Assembly (NCBI RefSeq): GCF_014930365.1
Contig: NZ_JABXWI010000005.1
Span: 372,001 to 436,000 of the forward strand
Origin: Streptomyces caniscabiei
GTDB taxonomy: Bacteria > Actinomycetota > Actinomycetes > Streptomycetales > Streptomycetaceae
Direction of reading: 5' to 3'
DNA length: 64,000 nt
Both the position numbers and the translations under genes were made by a program. Positions 47,207-55,919 of this stretch are shown here, one piece after another. Below the pieces are notes generated by a model, which saw only the letters and a program-made list of their open reading frames with translations, had not been told where the DNA came from and did not search any database. How positions within the stretch are numbered: the stretch's first letter is position 1; every line of letters starts with the position of its first letter.

Positions 47207-48793
47207 TCACCGCAGGCTGCGCACATCCAAATGCCGCAGCACCCGGTCCACGACCTCAGGATCCGCCCCCGGCTCACTCCGCGCGGCCAGCACCTCGTGC
47301 CGCGCCGCACTCAACATCTCGCCCTGGATCCGCCGCATCCGGCGAAGCCTCCGCACCCGCTGCTCGTGCCCCTCCCGGCGCTCGTCCTCCCCCACCTCCG
47401 GACTGATCCGCACCCCGATCTCGAAGGCCCGCCGCAGCAGCCGCTCGGACATCTCCTCCGGCAGCTCCTCCACCTCCTCGATCTCCTTCAGCCGCCGCTT
47501 CGCCGCCTTCGCCGCCCGCACCGCCAACGCCTTCTCGAACTCCTTCTCGACCCCCTCGTCGGCCCGCACCCCCAGCCACCGCACCAGCCGCGGCAGCGTC
47601 AGCCCCTGCAGCACCAGCGTCGCCATGATCACCCCGAACGCGATGAACACGATCTCGTCCCGGTCCGGGAACGGCGCCCCGCTGTCCGTCTCCAGCGGAA
47701 TCGCCAGCGCCAGCGCCACGGAGGCCACCCCCCGCATCCCCGACCACCACATCACCACGGTCTCGCGCCACGACATCGGGATCTCCTCGTCGTAGTCGCG
47801 CTTGGCGTGCAACCGCCGCGCCAGCCAGGTCGCCGGCAGCAGCCACAGCAGCCGTACGAACACGACGACGACCACGACGGCCGCCGCCCAGCCGAGCATC
47901 TCGCCCCACCGTCCGGACGCCGTACGGATCGCGTTGTGCAGTTCCAGCCCGATCAGCCCGAAGGCGACACCGGTGACCAGCGTGTCCACGACGTCCCAGA
48001 CGGTGTGCCCGGCGAGCCGCGTCAGGACGTCGTCCGCGCCGAGCGCGTACTCCGCGAGGAACAGCGCGGTCGTGAGCACCGCGAGCACCCCGGACCCGTG
48101 GAGCTCCTCGGCCATGACGTACGACGCGTACGGCACGAGCAGGGTCAGCCCGATCTGCAGCGTCGCGTCCTCGAGGAAGTCCATCAGCTTGTTGGCCGCC
48201 CAGCCGAGCCCGATCCCCACGGCGAGCGCGACGACGGCCGACAGCACGAGCTGGAGCGCGGCGTCCGGCCAGGAGAACGATCCGCTGACGGCCGCGGCGA
48301 TGGCCACGTGGTAGAGCACGATGGCCGTGACGTCGTTGAAGAGACCCTCACCCTCCAGTATCGACACCAGCCGTCGCGGCAGCCCCAGTTGGCCGGCCAC
48401 GGCGGTCGCCGCCACCGGGTCGGGCGGCGCGACGAGGGCGCCGAGCGCCACGGCCGCCGCGATGGGCAGCCCGGGCACGATCGCGTTCGCCACGACGGCC
48501 ACCGCGGCCGTGGTCACGAACACCAGCGCCACGGCCAGCAGGAGGATCGGCCGCAGGTTGGCGGTGAACTGCCGCCAGGACGTCCGCCGCACCGCCGCGT
48601 ACAGCAGCGGTGGCAGCAGCAGCGGCAGGATGAGCTCCGGCGGGATCTCCACATTGGGCACGAACCCGGGCAGGGCCAGGGCGATGCCCAGCAGCGTCAT
48701 CAGCACCGGCGCGGGCAGCTTCAGCCGCTCCCCCACCGGCACACTGACCACGGCCCCGACCAGCAACACGAAGAACAGGGCCAATTGATCCAT
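47207..48793 (-). CDS. Na+/H+ antiporter, CPA1/NhaP type
   Basis: The 528-aa protein has about 12 hydrophobic helices and CPA1 markers: GALVAPPDPVAATAVAGQLG, the ion-binding pair in EGEGLFNDVTAIVLYHVA (near residue 160), and WWSGMRGVASVALALAIPLET (near 350). A charged cytoplasmic C-terminal region of about 125 residues (AVRAAKAAKRRLKEIEEVEE onwards) probably regulates it. It exchanges Na+ or K+ for protons. ATG 48793 is the start. The GNAT gene lies upstream in the same orientation. Confidence 0.94.
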   Translation of the reverse strand: MDQLALFFVLLVGAVVSVPVGERLKLPAPVLMTLLGIALALPGFVPNVEIPPELILPLLLPPLLYAAVRRTSWRQFTANLRPILLLAVALVFVTTAAVAVVANAIVPGLPIAAAVALGALVAPPDPVAATAVAGQLGLPRRLVSILEGEGLFNDVTAIVLYHVAIAAAVSGSFSWPDAALQLVLSAVVALAVGIGLGWAANKLMDFLEDATLQIGLTLLVPYASYVMAEELHGSGVLAVLTTALFLAEYALGADDVLTRLAGHTVWDVVDTLVTGVAFGLIGLELHNAIRTASGRWGEMLGWAAAVVVVVVFVRLLWLLPATWLARRLHAKRDYDEEIPMSWRETVVMWWSGMRGVASVALALAIPLETDSGAPFPDRDEIVFIAFGVIMATLVLQGLTLPRLVRWLGVRADEGVEKEFEKALAVRAAKAAKRRLKEIEEVEELPEEMSERLLRRAFEIGVRISPEVGEDERREGHEQRVRRLRRMRRIQGEMLSAARHEVLAARSEPGADPEVVDRVLRHLDVRSLR

Positions 48794-48866
48794 GGGGGCG
48801 CTCCGCTGGTGCTAGACGATCTCGACAGACCGGATGCCCAGGGTGCCCCACCCGCACCGCGGAAGG

Positions 48867-49343
48867 CTAAAGCCTGCGCCGCATCGCGCGATGAGGTATC
48901 CCCGCGTCCGAGAACTCCGGTCCGTACGCCGCATACCCCAGCCGCTCGTAGAAACCCAGCGCGTGTGTCTGGGCCCCCAGGTCGACCGCGGTCAGCCCGC
49001 GCTCCCGCGCCGCCTCCTCGACGGCCCGCACCAGCGCGACCCCGACGCCCAGCCCCCGGGCCTCCGCCACGACGGCGAGCCGCCCCAGGGACCCCACACC
49101 CAGCTCCCCACCGGTCTTGCCGGCGGCGGCCTCCCCGTACAGCAGCCGGCCGGCCCCGAGGGGTGTCCCGTCGTCCCGCACGGCGAGCACATGCACGGCC
49201 CCGGCGTCGTACGCGTCGTACTCCAGGTCCTCCGGCACGCCCTGCTCGACGACGAAGACCTGCCCCCGCACCGCGAAGCAGGCCTCGCGGTCAGCGGGTC
49301 CGTCGGCGACGCGCACCTCGTAGGACACCGGCGCGGGGCTCAC
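48867..49343 (-). CDS. GNAT acetyltransferase, ElaA-like
   Basis: This 158-aa GNAT protein has the ElaA-type N-terminus CFAVRGQVFVVEQGVPEDLEYD and the acetyl-CoA-binding motif SLGRLAVVAEARGLGVGVALV (R/Q-x-x-G-x-G/A region near residue 95). It ends with GFYERLGYAAYGPEFSDAGIPHRAM. The acceptor is unknown. GTG 49343 overlaps the stop of the rluD-type gene (GTGA), so the two are co-translated. Confidence 0.93.
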   Translation of the reverse strand: MSPAPVSYEVRVADGPADREACFAVRGQVFVVEQGVPEDLEYDAYDAGAVHVLAVRDDGTPLGAGRLLYGEAAAGKTGGELGVGSLGRLAVVAEARGLGVGVALVRAVEEAARERGLTAVDLGAQTHALGFYERLGYAAYGPEFSDAGIPHRAMRRRL

Positions 49344-50284
49344 GCGTACGTCTCCTCACGGACCTTGTCCAGGGCCGTCTGCAGATCGGCCGGGTAGTCG
49401 CTCTCGAACTCGACCCAGCTGCCGTCCCCGGGGTGCTCGAACCCGAGCCGTACGGCCTGCAGCCACTGGCGGGTGATACCGAGCCGCTTGGCGAGCGTCG
49501 GGTCGGCGCCGTACGTCAGGTCGCCGACGCAGGGGTGCCGGTGGGCGGACATGTGGACGCGGATCTGGTGGGTGCGCCCGGTCTCCAGCTTGATGTCGAG
49601 CAGGGAGGCGGCGCGGAACGCCTCGATCAGGTCGTAGTGCGTGACCGACGGCTTGCCCTCGGCGGTGACGGCCCACTTGTAGTCGTGGTTCGGGTGCCGC
49701 CCGATCGGCGCGTCGATGGTGCCGCTCGTGGGGTCGGGGTGGCCCTGGACCAGCGCGTGGTAGCGCTTGTCGACCGTGCGCTCCTTGAACTGGCGCTTCA
49801 GGGACGTGTACGCGTACTCCGACTTGGCGACCACCATGAGGCCCGAGGTGCCCACGTCGAGCCGGTGCACGATGCCCTGGCGCTCGGCGGCGCCGGAGGT
49901 CGAGATGCGGTACCCGGCGGCGGCGAGCCCGCCGATGACGGTGGGCCCCGACCAGCCGGGGCTGGGGTGCGCGGCCACGCCGACCGGCTTGACGATCACG
50001 ACCACGTCGTCGTCGTCGTGGACGATCTCCATGCCCTCGACCGGCTCGGCGACGACCTGCACCGGCGCGGGTGCCTGCGGCATCTCGACCTCCAGCCAGG
50101 CCCCGCCGTGCACCCGCTCGGACTTGCCGACCACCGACCCGTCGACCGTGACCTTCCCCGCGGCGGCGAGCTCGGCCGCCTTGGTGCGGGAGAAGCCGAA
50201 CATGCGGGAGATGGCGGCGTCGACACGCTCGCCCTCCAGGCCGTCGGGCACGGGCAGGGTACGGATCTCGGGAATCGTGCTCAC
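49340..50284 (-). CDS. rluD: RluA/RluD-family 23S rRNA pseudouridine synthase
   Basis: The 314-aa protein has an N-terminal S4 RNA-binding domain (ERVDAAISRMFGFSRTKAAELAAAG) and a pseudouridine synthase domain with the catalytic Asp in GIVHRLDVGTSGLMVVAK. It also has KRYHALVQG, APIGRHP and ETGRTHQIRVHMSAHRHPCVGDLTYG. The exact uridine (RluD-like sites in helix 69 of 23S rRNA) is inferred from family. GTG 50284 (MSTIPEIRTLPVPDG) is chosen. It lies 78 bases after lspA, an order common in bacteria. Confidence 0.94.
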   Translation of the reverse strand: MSTIPEIRTLPVPDGLEGERVDAAISRMFGFSRTKAAELAAAGKVTVDGSVVGKSERVHGGAWLEVEMPQAPAPVQVVAEPVEGMEIVHDDDDVVVIVKPVGVAAHPSPGWSGPTVIGGLAAAGYRISTSGAAERQGIVHRLDVGTSGLMVVAKSEYAYTSLKRQFKERTVDKRYHALVQGHPDPTSGTIDAPIGRHPNHDYKWAVTAEGKPSVTHYDLIEAFRAASLLDIKLETGRTHQIRVHMSAHRHPCVGDLTYGADPTLAKRLGITRQWLQAVRLGFEHPGDGSWVEFESDYPADLQTALDKVREETYA

Positions 50285-50362
50285 CCGACGAGTATGCCGG
50301 ACCGCCACGACACGCCCGACCGCGCCTGTGGAAAACCCCGTCGCCCCCGGTGCCCGGTGGGC

Positions 50363-50971
50363 TCAGTCCTTGTGGACGGTCCCGTCCGGGTCGAGCCCCC
50401 GGAACGACAGCAGCACGATCAGGATGCCGCCGCACACGATGGCCGAGTCCGCGAGGTTGAAGACCGCGAAGCCCTTCGGCGCGATGAAGTCGACGACCGC
50501 GCCCTCGAAGACACCCGGCGACCGGAAGATCCGGTCGGTGAGGTTGCCCAGCGCGCCGCCGAGCAGCAGACCGAGCGCGATCGCCCAGGGCAGGCTGTAG
50601 AGCTTGCGGGCCAGGCGGGCGATGACCAGGATCACGATCGCCGCGATCATCGTGAAGATGATCGTGAAGGCCTCGCCGAAGCCGAAGGCCGCGCCCGCGT
50701 TGCGGATGGCCTCGAACTTCAGCCAGTCCCCGATGATCTCGATCGGTTCGTGGTGCTCCAGCTTCGCGACCACGATCATCTTGCTGACCAGGTCGAGCGC
50801 GTACGCCAGCGCGGCGACCCCGAACAGCACGGCGATCCGGCGCCTGCCGCGCGGCTGCGCGGTGGCCTCGGCCCGCTGGGCCGCGACGTCGACGCCGTCG
50901 GACTGCTCCGGGTCGGCCCCCGCCGCGTCTGGAATGTCCGGCGTACCGATGATGCGCTCCGCCTCTGCCAC
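50363..50971 (-). CDS. lspA: Lipoprotein signal peptidase (signal peptidase II)
   Basis: LspA cleaves prolipoproteins after Lgt modification. The 202-aa protein has a polar N-terminal extension of about 43 residues, then four helices. The two catalytic aspartates are in GGALGNLTDRIF and FNLADSAIVCGG, with conserved NAGAAFGFG before them. The helices include VLFGVAALAYALDLVSKM and IAAIVILVIARLA. The ATG at 50971 follows a space of about 80 bases from the DksA-type gene, which includes the palindrome AACCTAGGTT. Confidence 0.97.
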   Translation of the reverse strand: MAEAERIIGTPDIPDAAGADPEQSDGVDVAAQRAEATAQPRGRRRIAVLFGVAALAYALDLVSKMIVVAKLEHHEPIEIIGDWLKFEAIRNAGAAFGFGEAFTIIFTMIAAIVILVIARLARKLYSLPWAIALGLLLGGALGNLTDRIFRSPGVFEGAVVDFIAPKGFAVFNLADSAIVCGGILIVLLSFRGLDPDGTVHKD

Positions 50972-50982
50972 GTGAGTCCCTC

Positions 50983-50992
50983 AACCTAGGTT
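50983..50992. other. AACCTAGGTT palindrome upstream of lspA
   Basis: A 10-base perfect palindrome lies 12 bases before the lspA ATG, flanked by CCTCA and TGAGG. It could be an operator or part of a weak hairpin after the DksA-type gene. Only symmetry supports this. Confidence 0.3.
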
Positions 50993-51052
50993 CCTGACTG
51001 AGGACAAAGGTACGACACACCCGCCGCGGACCAGGGGCTCAGGCGGTGATCG

Positions 51053-51889
51053 CTAGCGCCGTTCCTGCTTCTGCTTGCACTCCACGCACAGGGTGGCCCG
51101 GGGGAAGGCCTGCATTCGCGCCTTTCCGATGGGATTGCCGCAGTTCTCGCAGAGTCCGTAGGTGCCGGAGGCGAGCCGGTCCAGGGCACGCTCGGTCTGG
51201 TCGAGCATCTCGCGCGCGTTGTGCGCGAGGGACAGCTCGTGCTCGCGCGTGATGTTCTTGGCGCCGGTGTCGGCCTGGTCGTCGCCCGCGCCGTCCCCGG
51301 AGTCCCGCATCAGACCTGTCAGGGCCCGCTCGGAGGCCTCCAGCTCGGTCCTCAGCCGCATCGCCTCGGACTGCAGCTCCGTCCGGGCCTCGGCCACCTC
51401 CTCGGGGCTCCAGGGGTCCTCACCGGGGCGTACCGCCAGCTCGCCGGGCTCCACAGCGGCGGGCCGTGCCTTGGGGACGGCGGTGGGCTTCTTCTTCGCC
51501 GCCGTAGCCGTACCAGGAGTGTTCTTCGCAACCACCGTCGTGGCTCCCGTCGTCTCGGCGGCCTCGGCCGCGTCCGCCTTCTTGACCGTGCTCTTCGTCG
51601 CAGAGGTGCTCTTCTTGGCCGCCGTCGCCTTCTTGGCCGCGGCCTTCCCGGCGGCCGACGCGCCGCCGGCCGAGTCGCCACCGGCGGCTTTCCGGCCGGC
51701 CGACTTCCCGGCGTCCGACCTACCGGCCGCGGCCTTCCCGGCCACCGCCTTCGTGGCCACCGCCTTCTTCGCCACCCGCTTCTTGCCGGCCACCTTCACC
51801 GCCGCGGCCTTCTGCCCCTCGTCCCCGCCGGAGGCCACCGTGGATCCGCCGGACGCCGACTGCTGTACGGCGGTCTTCTTCGCCACCAT
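51053..51889 (-). CDS. DksA/TraR-type zinc-finger protein with histone-H1-like N-terminal tail
   Basis: The 278-aa protein has a long Lys/Ala-rich region (about residues 1-140) with motifs such as VAGKKRVAKKAVATKAVAG and KAAAKKATAAKKSTS, like the tails of histone H1 or HupS. A coiled-coil DksA-like domain follows (SPEEVAEARTELQSEAMRLRTELEASE). A four-cysteine zinc finger is formed by C247, C250, C268 and C271. DksA proteins enter the secondary channel of RNA polymerase. The tail suggests DNA binding as well. ATG 51889 is the start. It stands upstream of lspA and divergent from ileS. Confidence 0.92.
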   Translation of the reverse strand: MVAKKTAVQQSASGGSTVASGGDEGQKAAAVKVAGKKRVAKKAVATKAVAGKAAAGRSDAGKSAGRKAAGGDSAGGASAAGKAAAKKATAAKKSTSATKSTVKKADAAEAAETTGATTVVAKNTPGTATAAKKKPTAVPKARPAAVEPGELAVRPGEDPWSPEEVAEARTELQSEAMRLRTELEASERALTGLMRDSGDGAGDDQADTGAKNITREHELSLAHNAREMLDQTERALDRLASGTYGLCENCGNPIGKARMQAFPRATLCVECKQKQERR

Positions 51890-52208
51890 GGCCGCGCCCC
51901 TTCACATATTGTGATCTTGCACGCGTATCGTGCTGGGACGATAAATCGACCCGAGTCCCGCGGCAACGGGGCAGACCACCTGTTTCACCCGTCCCGCAAA
52001 CGTCGCGCGACGAGCCTGCAAGCGTTGTGCCCAGCTCCCCGCCGGGTATTCCGCCGCGCCGCACGTCCCAGGATCCGGACGCCCGACCCGCTCCATTCGG
52101 GTCACCCCGCAGGTCACCCCGCCCCCGCCCGGCGGACCGGGCCGAAGCCCCGCCGCACCGCCCCCGCGGCCGCCGGAAATCCGGTCGGCCGCTGTCCGTA
52201 CGGCGCCG
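51890..52208. other. Gene-free region between the DksA-type gene and the ileS leader
   Basis: About 320 bases without a convincing gene. It must contain the minus-strand promoter for the DksA-type gene. CACATATTGTGATC at 51904-51917 is unusually AT-rich for this genome and may belong to it. The rest shows nothing recognisable. Confidence 0.4.
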
Positions 52209-52214
52209 TACACT
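52209..52214 (+). promoter_or_regulatory. Possible -10 box of the ileS T-box transcript
   Basis: TACACT at 52209-52214 lies just before the conserved start of the leader (about 52221). No strong -35 box is seen. Confidence 0.4.
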
Positions 52215-52220
52215 GGGCGG

Positions 52221-52538
52221 AGCGAGAAGCGTGGATGGGGACGAGTAGCGTCGTACGCAGCCCAGAGCGACCCGGGGACGGTGGAAGCCCGGGGGCGAGC
52301 GCGATGTGAAGATCACCCCGGAGCCGCCGGAAGAAAGCCGCAGCCCCTGTCGCACACCGTGGGGCACGGCGAGTAGACCCGGTATCGCGACCTCAACGAG
52401 GGGGTTCACCGGTGCGTACGGCGCGCGGGGGAGCCAAGGAGGGTGGTACCGCGGGAGCGCGCCGCACACGGCGTTCGAAGGATCGAAGCTCTCGTCCCTC
52501 CGACGGAAGGCAGCAAGTCCGTTGGAGGAAGCCCGCTC
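52221..52538 (+). promoter_or_regulatory. T-box riboswitch of ileS, translational type
   Basis: The leader holds the T-box core AGGGTGGTACCGCGGG (52440-52455), whose TGGT pairs with the uncharged tRNA end. A stem I region contains the isoleucine codon ATC at 52312-52314 as the likely specifier. Downstream there is no T-tailed terminator. Instead CCTCCGACGG (52497-52506) can pair with CCGTTGGAGG (52519-52528), masking the Shine-Dalgarno GGAGG, which is 10 bases before the ATG. Uncharged tRNA-Ile should free this site and raise IleRS synthesis. This agrees with the known class of actinobacterial ileS T-boxes that act on translation. Confidence 0.9.
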
Positions 52539-55500
52539 ATGACAGAGCCGACGTACCGCCAGGTGCCCGCCCAGGTCGATCTGCCCGCGCTCGAGCACGC
52601 GGTGCTCGACTTCTGGCGCGAGCAGAAGATCTTCGCCAAGAGCCTGGAGCAGTCCGAGGGCCGCCCCGAGTGGGTGTTCTACGAGGGCCCGCCCACCGCC
52701 AACGGCATGCCGGGCGCGCACCACATCGAGGCGCGCGTCTTCAAGGACGTCTTCCCCCGCTTCCGCACCATGCGCGGCTACCACGTGGCCCGCAAGGCCG
52801 GCTGGGACTGCCACGGCCTCCCCGTGGAGCTGGCGGTCGAGAAGGAGCTGGGCTTCAACGGCAAGAAGGACATCGAGGCGTACGGCATCGCCGAGTTCAA
52901 CGCCAAGTGCCGTGACTCCGTGCTCCGCCACACCGACGCGTTCTCCGACCTGACGACCCGCATGGGCTACTGGGTCGACCTCGACGACGCGTACGTGACC
53001 ATGGAGCCCGAGTACATCGAGTCCGTCTGGTGGTCGCTGAAGGAGATCTTCAACAAGGGCCTGCTGGTCCAGGACCACCGCGTGGCCCCCTGGTGCCCCC
53101 GCTGCGGCACCGGCCTGTCGGACCACGAGCTGGCGCAGGGCTACGAGACGGTCGTGGACCCCTCGGTGTACGTCCGTTTCCCGCTCACCTCCGGTCCGCT
53201 CGCGGGCGAGGCCGCGCTCCTGGTGTGGACGACCACGCCGTGGACGCTGGTGTCCAACACCGCGGTCGCCGCCCACCCCGAGGTCACCTACGTGGTCGCC
53301 ACGGACGGCACCGAGAAGCTCGTCGTCGCCGAGCCGCTCGTCGCCAAGGCGCTCGGCGAGGGCTGGGAGACCACCGGCCAGTCGTTCACCGGCGCCGAGA
53401 TGGAGCGTTGGACCTATCAACGTCCGTTCGAGCTCGTGGAGTTCCCCGAGCCCGCCCATTTCGTGGTGAACGCCGAGTACGTGACCACCGAGGACGGCAC
53501 GGGTCTGGTCCACCAGTCCCCCGCCTTCGGTGAGGACGACCTCAAGGTGTGCCGGGCGTACGGCCTGCCGGTGATCAACCCGGTCCGCCCGGACGGCACG
53601 TTCGAGGAGGACGTCCCGCTGGTCGGCGGCGTCTTCTTCAAGAAGGCGGACGAAAGGCTCACCGAGGACCTCCAGACCCGGGGCCTGCTGTTCAAACACA
53701 TCCCGTACGAGCACAGCTACCCCCACTGCTGGCGCTGCCACACCGCGCTCCTCTACTACGCGCAGCCGTCCTGGTACATCCGCACCACCGCCGTCAAGGA
53801 CCGCCTCCTCCAGGAGAACGAGAAGACCAACTGGTTCCCCGACACGGTCAAGCACGGCCGCTTCGGCGACTGGCTGAACAACAACATCGACTGGGCGCTG
53901 TCCCGCAACCGCTACTGGGGCACCCCCCTGCCGATCTGGCGCTGCGAGGAGGGCCACCTCACCTGCGTGGGGTCCCGCGAGGAGCTGAGCCGGCTCTCCG
54001 GCACCGACCAGTCGGAGCTGGACCCGCACCGCCCCTTCATCGACGCGGTCACCTTCGCGTGCCCCGAGGGCGGCTGCGCCGCCACCGCCACCCGCGTCCC
54101 GGAGGTCATCGACGCCTGGTACGACTCGGGCTCGATGCCGTTCGCGCAGTGGGGCTACCCGTACAAGAACAAGGAACTCTTCGAGTCCCGCTACCCGGCC
54201 CAGTTCATCAGCGAGGCCATCGACCAGACCCGCGGCTGGTTCTACACGCTGATGGCGGTCGGCACCCTGGTCTTCGACAAGTCGTCCTACGAGAACGTCG
54301 TCTGCCTCGGCCACATCCTCGCCGAGGACGGCCGCAAGATGTCCAAGCACCTGGGCAACATCCTCCAGCCGATCCCGCTCATGGACCAGCACGGCGCCGA
54401 CGCCGTCCGCTGGTTCATGGCGGCCGGCGGCTCCCCCTGGGCGGCCCGCCGCGTCGGCCACGGCACCATCCAGGAGGTCGTCCGAAAGACGCTCCTCACG
54501 TACTGGAACACGGTGGCCTTCCAGGCCCTGTACGCCCGTACGTCGAACTGGGCGCCCAGCGCGGCGGACCCGGCCCCGGCCGACCGCCCGGTCCTGGACC
54601 GCTGGCTGCTCTCCGAGCTGCACGCCCTCACCGACCAGGTGACCGGGGCCCTGGAGGCCTACGACACCCAGCGCGCCGGGAAGCTCCTCTCGGCGTTCGT
54701 CGACGACCTGTCCAACTGGTACGTCCGCCGGTCGCGCCGCCGCTTCTGGCAGGGCGACAAGGCCGCGCTGCGCACCCTGCACGAGGTCGTCGAGACGGTC
54801 ACGAAGCTGATGGCCCCGCTGACCCCGTTCATCACCGAGCGGGTCTGGCAGGACCTGATCGTGCCGGTCTCCCCGAGCGCCCCCGAGTCGGTGCACCTGG
54901 CCTCCTGGCCGGAGGCGGACCTCTCCGCGATCGACCCCGAGCTGTCCCGGCAGATGGTCCTGGTGCGCCGCCTGGTCGAGCTGGGCCGTGCCACGCGCGC
55001 GGAGTCGGGCGTCAAGACCCGCCAGCCCCTCTCCCGCGCCCTGGTGGCGGCGACGGGCTTCGGCGCCCTGAACCCCGAGCTGCACGCGCAGATCACGGAG
55101 GAGCTGAACGTCAGCTCGCTGGCCTCCCTCTCCGAGGTCGGCGGCTCCCTGGTGGACACCACCGCCAAGGCCAACTTCCGCGCGCTGGGCAAGCGCTTCG
55201 GCAAGCGCGTCCAGGACGTGGCCAAGGCCGTGGCGAACGCCGACGCGGCCGCCCTGTCGCTGGCCCTGCGCGAGGGCACGGCGACGGTCGAGGTGGACGG
55301 CGAGACCATCAGCCTCGCCCCGGACGAGGTGATCATCACCGAGACCCCGCGCGAGGGCTGGTCGGTCGCCTCGGACTCCGGCGCGACGGTGGCGCTGGAC
55401 CTGGAGATCACGGAGGAGCTCCGCCGGGCGGGCCTGGCCCGTGACGCGATCCGTCTGATCCAGGAGGCCCGCAAGAACAGCGGCCTGGACGTGGCCGACC

Positions 55501-55682
55501 GCATCGCCCTGCGCTGGGAGGCGACGGACCCGGCGGTCGCCGCGGCCCTGACCGAGCACTCGGCCCTGATCGCGGACGAGGTCCTGGCGACGGACTTCGC
55601 CCAGGACGAGGCCGACGACACGTACGGCGCCCCGTTCACGGACGAGCCCCTGACACTGACGTTCCGCCTGCGCAAGGTCTGA
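52539..55682 (+). CDS. ileS: Isoleucyl-tRNA synthetase (IleRS2-like, GXHH signature)
   Basis: The 1047-aa class I synthetase begins MTEPTYRQVPAQVDLPALEH. The position of the HIGH motif reads PTANGMPGAHHIEARVF, so residues 59-62 are GAHH. The KMSKS loop is GRKMSKHLGNIL. Editing-domain patterns such as WTTTPWTLVSNTAVAAHP and WDCHGLPVELAVEKELG are normal. The length and KMSKH form place it with the eukaryote-like IleRS2 group, which is naturally insensitive to mupirocin. Expression is set by the T-box leader. Three hairpins follow the stop. Confidence 0.97.
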   Translation: MTEPTYRQVPAQVDLPALEHAVLDFWREQKIFAKSLEQSEGRPEWVFYEGPPTANGMPGAHHIEARVFKDVFPRFRTMRGYHVARKAGWDCHGLPVELAVEKELGFNGKKDIEAYGIAEFNAKCRDSVLRHTDAFSDLTTRMGYWVDLDDAYVTMEPEYIESVWWSLKEIFNKGLLVQDHRVAPWCPRCGTGLSDHELAQGYETVVDPSVYVRFPLTSGPLAGEAALLVWTTTPWTLVSNTAVAAHPEVTYVVATDGTEKLVVAEPLVAKALGEGWETTGQSFTGAEMERWTYQRPFELVEFPEPAHFVVNAEYVTTEDGTGLVHQSPAFGEDDLKVCRAYGLPVINPVRPDGTFEEDVPLVGGVFFKKADERLTEDLQTRGLLFKHIPYEHSYPHCWRCHTALLYYAQPSWYIRTTAVKDRLLQENEKTNWFPDTVKHGRFGDWLNNNIDWALSRNRYWGTPLPIWRCEEGHLTCVGSREELSRLSGTDQSELDPHRPFIDAVTFACPEGGCAATATRVPEVIDAWYDSGSMPFAQWGYPYKNKELFESRYPAQFISEAIDQTRGWFYTLMAVGTLVFDKSSYENVVCLGHILAEDGRKMSKHLGNILQPIPLMDQHGADAVRWFMAAGGSPWAARRVGHGTIQEVVRKTLLTYWNTVAFQALYARTSNWAPSAADPAPADRPVLDRWLLSELHALTDQVTGALEAYDTQRAGKLLSAFVDDLSNWYVRRSRRRFWQGDKAALRTLHEVVETVTKLMAPLTPFITERVWQDLIVPVSPSAPESVHLASWPEADLSAIDPELSRQMVLVRRLVELGRATRAESGVKTRQPLSRALVAATGFGALNPELHAQITEELNVSSLASLSEVGGSLVDTTAKANFRALGKRFGKRVQDVAKAVANADAAALSLALREGTATVEVDGETISLAPDEVIITETPREGWSVASDSGATVALDLEITEELRRAGLARDAIRLIQEARKNSGLDVADRIALRWEATDPAVAAALTEHSALIADEVLATDFAQDEADDTYGAPFTDEPLTLTFRLRKV

Positions 55683-55685
55683 CAC

Positions 55686-55715
55686 CTGACCGCGCCCCTG
55701 ACGGGGCGCGGTCAG
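55686..55715. terminator. ileS/divIVA intergenic hairpin 1
   Basis: CTGACCGCGCCCC and GGGGCGCGGTCAG form a perfect 13-bp stem with the loop TGAC, starting 4 bases after the ileS stop. Confidence 0.8.
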
Positions 55716-55760
55716 CTCCCAGTCCTGCCGCGCGTAGCTGCGCCCACCACCGGGCAACCA

Positions 55761-55804
55761 CGAAGGCCCGGGGCACCGAAGAAATCCGGCGCCCCGGGCC
55801 TTCG
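55761..55804. terminator. ileS/divIVA intergenic hairpin 2
   Basis: CGAAGGCCCGGGGC and GCCCCGGGCCTTCG form a 14-bp stem around 16 bases. It is usable on both strands. Confidence 0.8.
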
Positions 55805-55845
55805 GCGTTGCACACGTCGAACATCCGCCCACACCTACACGACAA

Positions 55846-55884
55846 AGGGCGGGGCCCCGGATCGAAAATCCGGGGCCCCGCCCT
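55846..55884. terminator. ileS/divIVA intergenic hairpin 3
   Basis: GGGCGGGGCCCCGGAT and its exact complement surround the loop CGAAA, giving a 16-17 bp stem. It lies 36 bases beyond the divIVA stop on the minus strand and probably ends that transcript. Confidence 0.85.
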
Positions 55885-55919
55885 GAACGCTGCCGACGCC
55901 TACGGCGTACCAGTAATCG

